NCBI RefSeq assembly: GCF_034180645.1
Contig: NZ_JAXFNY010000008.1
Location: 124,001-188,000, forward strand
Length of the DNA stretch: 64,000 nucleotides
Direction of reading: 5' to 3'
Origin: Mobiluncus sp034180645
GTDB taxonomy: Bacteria > Actinomycetota > Actinomycetes > Actinomycetales > Actinomycetaceae
Shown: one piece after another, positions 62,027 to 64,000 of the stretch
Numbering within the stretch: position 1 is the stretch's first letter
How the letters are laid out: each line of letters begins with the position of its first letter
Notes under the pieces: model-generated
What the model was told of the DNA's origin: nothing
The model's input: the letters and a program-made list of their open reading frames with translations, nothing else
Database searches by the model: none
Made by a program: the position numbers and the translations under genes

Positions 62027-62146
62027 CTAATAAGCGACACTGTTTTGCGACAATCCAATGTAATGCCGAAATCTAAATTCTTGGGAAAGCTTTCCCACAA
62101 GAAATGTCTCCCAGCTTCCCGACCCTCCAATAATATAGATCTTCAT
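62027..62146 (-). pseudogene. Truncated P-loop kinase remnant
   Basis: A 39-codon frame with a good AGGAG site begins MKIYIIGGSGSWETFLVGKL, the N-terminus of a small nucleotide-kinase/topology-modulation-like family (normally GSGSGKT). The Gly-Lys of the P-loop is changed to Trp-Glu and the frame stops after ~20 more residues (SQEFRFRHYIGLSQNSVAY), far short of the usual ~170. Fic follows 36 bases on in the same direction. Confidence 0.55.
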
Positions 62147-62178
62147 TGTTCTCCTAAGTTCTCTTTACAAATTTTGAG

Positions 62179-63417
62179 TTATCTCGTCGACATCAAGGCC
62201 ATCGTCTCCACGTGGCTGGTGTAGGGGAACAGGTCGAAAGCTCGCCAGGTCTTAACCCGGTAACCCAACTGGCGCATGGTTTCCAGGTCTCTGGCACAGC
62301 TAACCGGGTCGCAGGAAAACAGCGCCACCAAATCCGGATTCTGCTGACAAATCGCTCGTGCCAACGCTTTACCCAACCCCGAGCGCGGCGGATCAGCCAC
62401 CACCAACGTGCCGGCACTGACCATCTGACCCAGCGGCAAGTCATGCAACAACTGCGGAGAGACGTTACCGCGCCGCACCTCAACCCAATCGAAACCGGCC
62501 TTCGCCAAATTATAGGCAGCCGATTTCGTCGCTGGACCGTCACCCTCCACCGTGGTAAAACGCCCTTTTGCACCCACGGCCTGAGCCAGGAACAGCGAAA
62601 ACAACCCCGAACCGGAATACAGCTCCCACGCTTCAAACCCCTCGACCTCCCCGACGGCACCTAACAGTGCGGACGCGAGAGTCGCGGGAGCTCGCCGGTC
62701 AGTTTGCCAAAACGACCCGGCAAAAACCCGGTACGTGAAAGTCCGGTCCCCGACGCTGACCGTTTCTCGCACCCGCGACGTTGTCGGCTCGCCGTCCACG
62801 CTGAAAGTCTGGCCATCAACGAACAATACGGACGCTGAACTGGACGGGGCAATGACCCGCAGACGAGTTCCCGGCGCAAATTCCCAATGCCGCCGGAACA
62901 AATCCAAGTCGACCAACTCGGGCACCATCAGCGGAAAAGAACGCACCATATGGACATTGTGGGCCGCAGCTTCATACATCCCCAGTCCCCCGCCCTCGCT
63001 GACCGTAAAACTCACGCGGGTACGGCCCGGCTCGGGTCCCAACGATTCCACTTCCCAACCGGGATGAGCCTGGTCCAGCTGTTCCAGCAGTTCCGGGCTA
63101 CCATTTCGCCGGATAGCGTCACGCACCACGTCACGCTTCCAGCGCAGCTGGGCTGGATAGGCAACGTGTCCCAGTTCCACCCCGCCCAAATCCTTCACCT
63201 CACCTTCGGGCCAGATATGTGCGACCCGGTCCGCGCTGGCTGTTTTCACCTGCACAACCCGCCCGTAGGCAACTTTGGAACGCTCCGAGGTGACCTCGAC
63301 CTCGACGGTTTCGCCCGGCAGTCCTCCCCGCACCATAACGACTTTTCCTGATGGCAAACGGCCCACGCAATATCCGCCGTGAGCCGGCCCACCCAGTTCG
63401 ATTAATTCAGTTTGCAT
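62179..63417 (-). CDS. TRAM-domain 23S rRNA/tRNA (uracil-5)-methyltransferase
   Basis: A 412-residue SAM-dependent enzyme of the RlmD/RumA/TrmA family. It has an N-terminal TRAM RNA-binding domain (ELIELGGPAHGGYCVGRLPS), then GSFWQTD, the SAM motif ELYSGSGLFSLFLA, the VVADPPRSGLG loop, the catalytic cysteine in FSCDPVSCARDL and the C-terminal FDLFPYTSHVETMALM. Most RlmD proteins carry four N-terminal cysteines for an iron-sulfur cluster, and these are not seen here. The order methyltransferase-permease matches Rv2689c-Rv2690c. The methylation site cannot be told. Confidence 0.92.
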   Translation of the reverse strand: MQTELIELGGPAHGGYCVGRLPSGKVVMVRGGLPGETVEVEVTSERSKVAYGRVVQVKTASADRVAHIWPEGEVKDLGGVELGHVAYPAQLRWKRDVVRDAIRRNGSPELLEQLDQAHPGWEVESLGPEPGRTRVSFTVSEGGGLGMYEAAAHNVHMVRSFPLMVPELVDLDLFRRHWEFAPGTRLRVIAPSSSASVLFVDGQTFSVDGEPTTSRVRETVSVGDRTFTYRVFAGSFWQTDRRAPATLASALLGAVGEVEGFEAWELYSGSGLFSLFLAQAVGAKGRFTTVEGDGPATKSAAYNLAKAGFDWVEVRRGNVSPQLLHDLPLGQMVSAGTLVVADPPRSGLGKALARAICQQNPDLVALFSCDPVSCARDLETMRQLGYRVKTWRAFDLFPYTSHVETMALMSTR

Positions 63418-63427
63418 ACATTTCCCT

Positions 63428-64000
63428 TCAAGCCGTCAAGCTGACCCAGGTAATCGTCACTCGTTCTAGGCGTGCCAAATGGCGGGCATAAGTACGTTCA
63501 GCCGCGTTGTGCAGCCATCCCAGAGCCCTGCATTTCGGGACGTACCGCGCCAAATAGACCGAGATAGAGGTCAGAGGATCCATATCGAGTTTGGCGTTGA
63601 GGTATTTTTGAACCGAACCCAGGTGATTGCCTCCCCCGTCAGGAATCAGGGTCAGCGTAGCGGTGATTCCCAACTCCTGCCACTGGCGGCGGACCTCAGT
63701 TTCGTCCTCATCTGGTTCAAGCACGTGCACGACCTCGACATTAGGGTGGTGCGCGGCCCACGCGTAACGAATAGTTTTTAGGGCAGAGGCGTCAAAACGC
63801 GGCACCATCACGAGGGCGAGAGTATGTTTCACCGGGGTTTCGGCGTGTTCGAGCTGCGACATTTTGTTTTGCACCCTCCGGTAATATAAGTTGAGACAAT
63901 AAATCAGCAATCCCAGTCCGGCCCAGACGGCCAGCACATAAAGTTCAAAAATGGAATTGAATGCCACCGAAACCACAATCAGGATAATTAGGCTGATAAT
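63428..64000 (-). CDS. APC-type permease, C-terminal part (cut by window edge)
   Basis: The frame is open to base 64000 and ends at 63428 (191 codons visible). It begins with a membrane segment (LIILIVVSVAFNSI), a second (LYVLAVWAGLGLLIYCLNLY) and then a ~130-residue soluble domain (TLALVMVPRFDASALKTIRY, VVHVLEPDEDETEVRRQW) like the cytosolic tail of large actinobacterial APC permeases. In mycobacteria such a permease (Rv2690c) sits next to this methyltransferase and the potassium-regulating trkA genes, which supports the call. An internal ATG at 63976 is probably not the start. Confidence 0.72.
   Translation of the reverse strand: MISLIILIVVSVAFNSIFELYVLAVWAGLGLLIYCLNLYYRRVQNKMSQLEHAETPVKHTLALVMVPRFDASALKTIRYAWAAHHPNVEVVHVLEPDEDETEVRRQWQELGITATLTLIPDGGGNHLGSVQKYLNAKLDMDPLTSISVYLARYVPKCRALGWLHNAAERTYARHLARLERVTITWVSLTA

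Overview
The window is a 64 kb piece of an actinobacterial chromosome with moderate GC (about 55% by eye). Three things point to the family Actinomycetaceae and probably to a motile, Mobiluncus-like organism; this identification is inference. They are the gene order (pyrC-pyrB-pyrR, nusB-efp, aro genes, alaS; relA-apt-secF-secD-yajC-ruvBAC-yebC; thrS-HIT; DUF3000-rnd-dxs), which follows the order known from Mycobacterium tuberculosis and other actinobacteria, the presence of a chemotaxis receptor, and the lineage-typical DUF948, DUF3000 and DUF349 proteins. No transposase, phage gene, rRNA or CRISPR array was seen.

Layout. 1-16 kb is an almost unbroken minus-strand block: pyrimidine genes (pyrC partial, pyrB, pyrR with a PyrR-type RNA hairpin over its ribosome binding site), nusB-efp, a chorismate-pathway run (aroC, a fused aroK-aroB and a degenerate second shikimate-kinase-like gene), a prepilin peptidase, aroE, mltG, ruvX, alaS, two small membrane proteins, rpsD and rarA. 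16-29 kb holds an MMPL transporter, yciO, aspS, a tandem pair of P-loop GTPases coupled to hisS, an MBL hydrolase and a DUF349 protein. 28.5-38.6 kb is the rel-apt-secFD-yajC-ruvBAC-yebC block: stringent response, purine salvage, Sec translocation and Holliday junction repair. 38.7-47.5 kb contains sdaA, an isolated chemotaxis receptor, a Nudix hydrolase, pdxTS, a YbaK-type deacylase, an Ap4A-phosphorylase-like HIT protein and thrS.

47.5-49.6 kb is a tRNA neighbourhood (Val-GAC, Cys, Gly, Val-CAC) rich in inverted repeats, with an orphan LacI regulator between the tRNAs. 49.6-57 kb carries a GDSL hydrolase, glgX, DUF3000, rnd and dxs. 57-59.8 kb is aconitase with a clear terminator and a promoter overlapped by a palindrome. 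60.1-62.2 kb is a decayed accessory patch: a frameshifted multi-pass membrane protein, a fic gene that lost its catalytic core, an unidentified 56-codon remnant and a truncated P-loop kinase whose Walker A is damaged. The window closes with an RlmD/RumA-type RNA methyltransferase and the C-terminal part of an APC-type permease.

Most of the window is housekeeping. The best candidates for something new are the duplicated, Walker-A-less shikimate-kinase-like protein coupled to aroKB, the PyrR translational hairpin, the C9 tract between sdaA and the chemoreceptor gene, the palindrome cluster upstream of thrS, and the remnants at 60-62 kb. No clearly novel complete defence or metabolic system was found.
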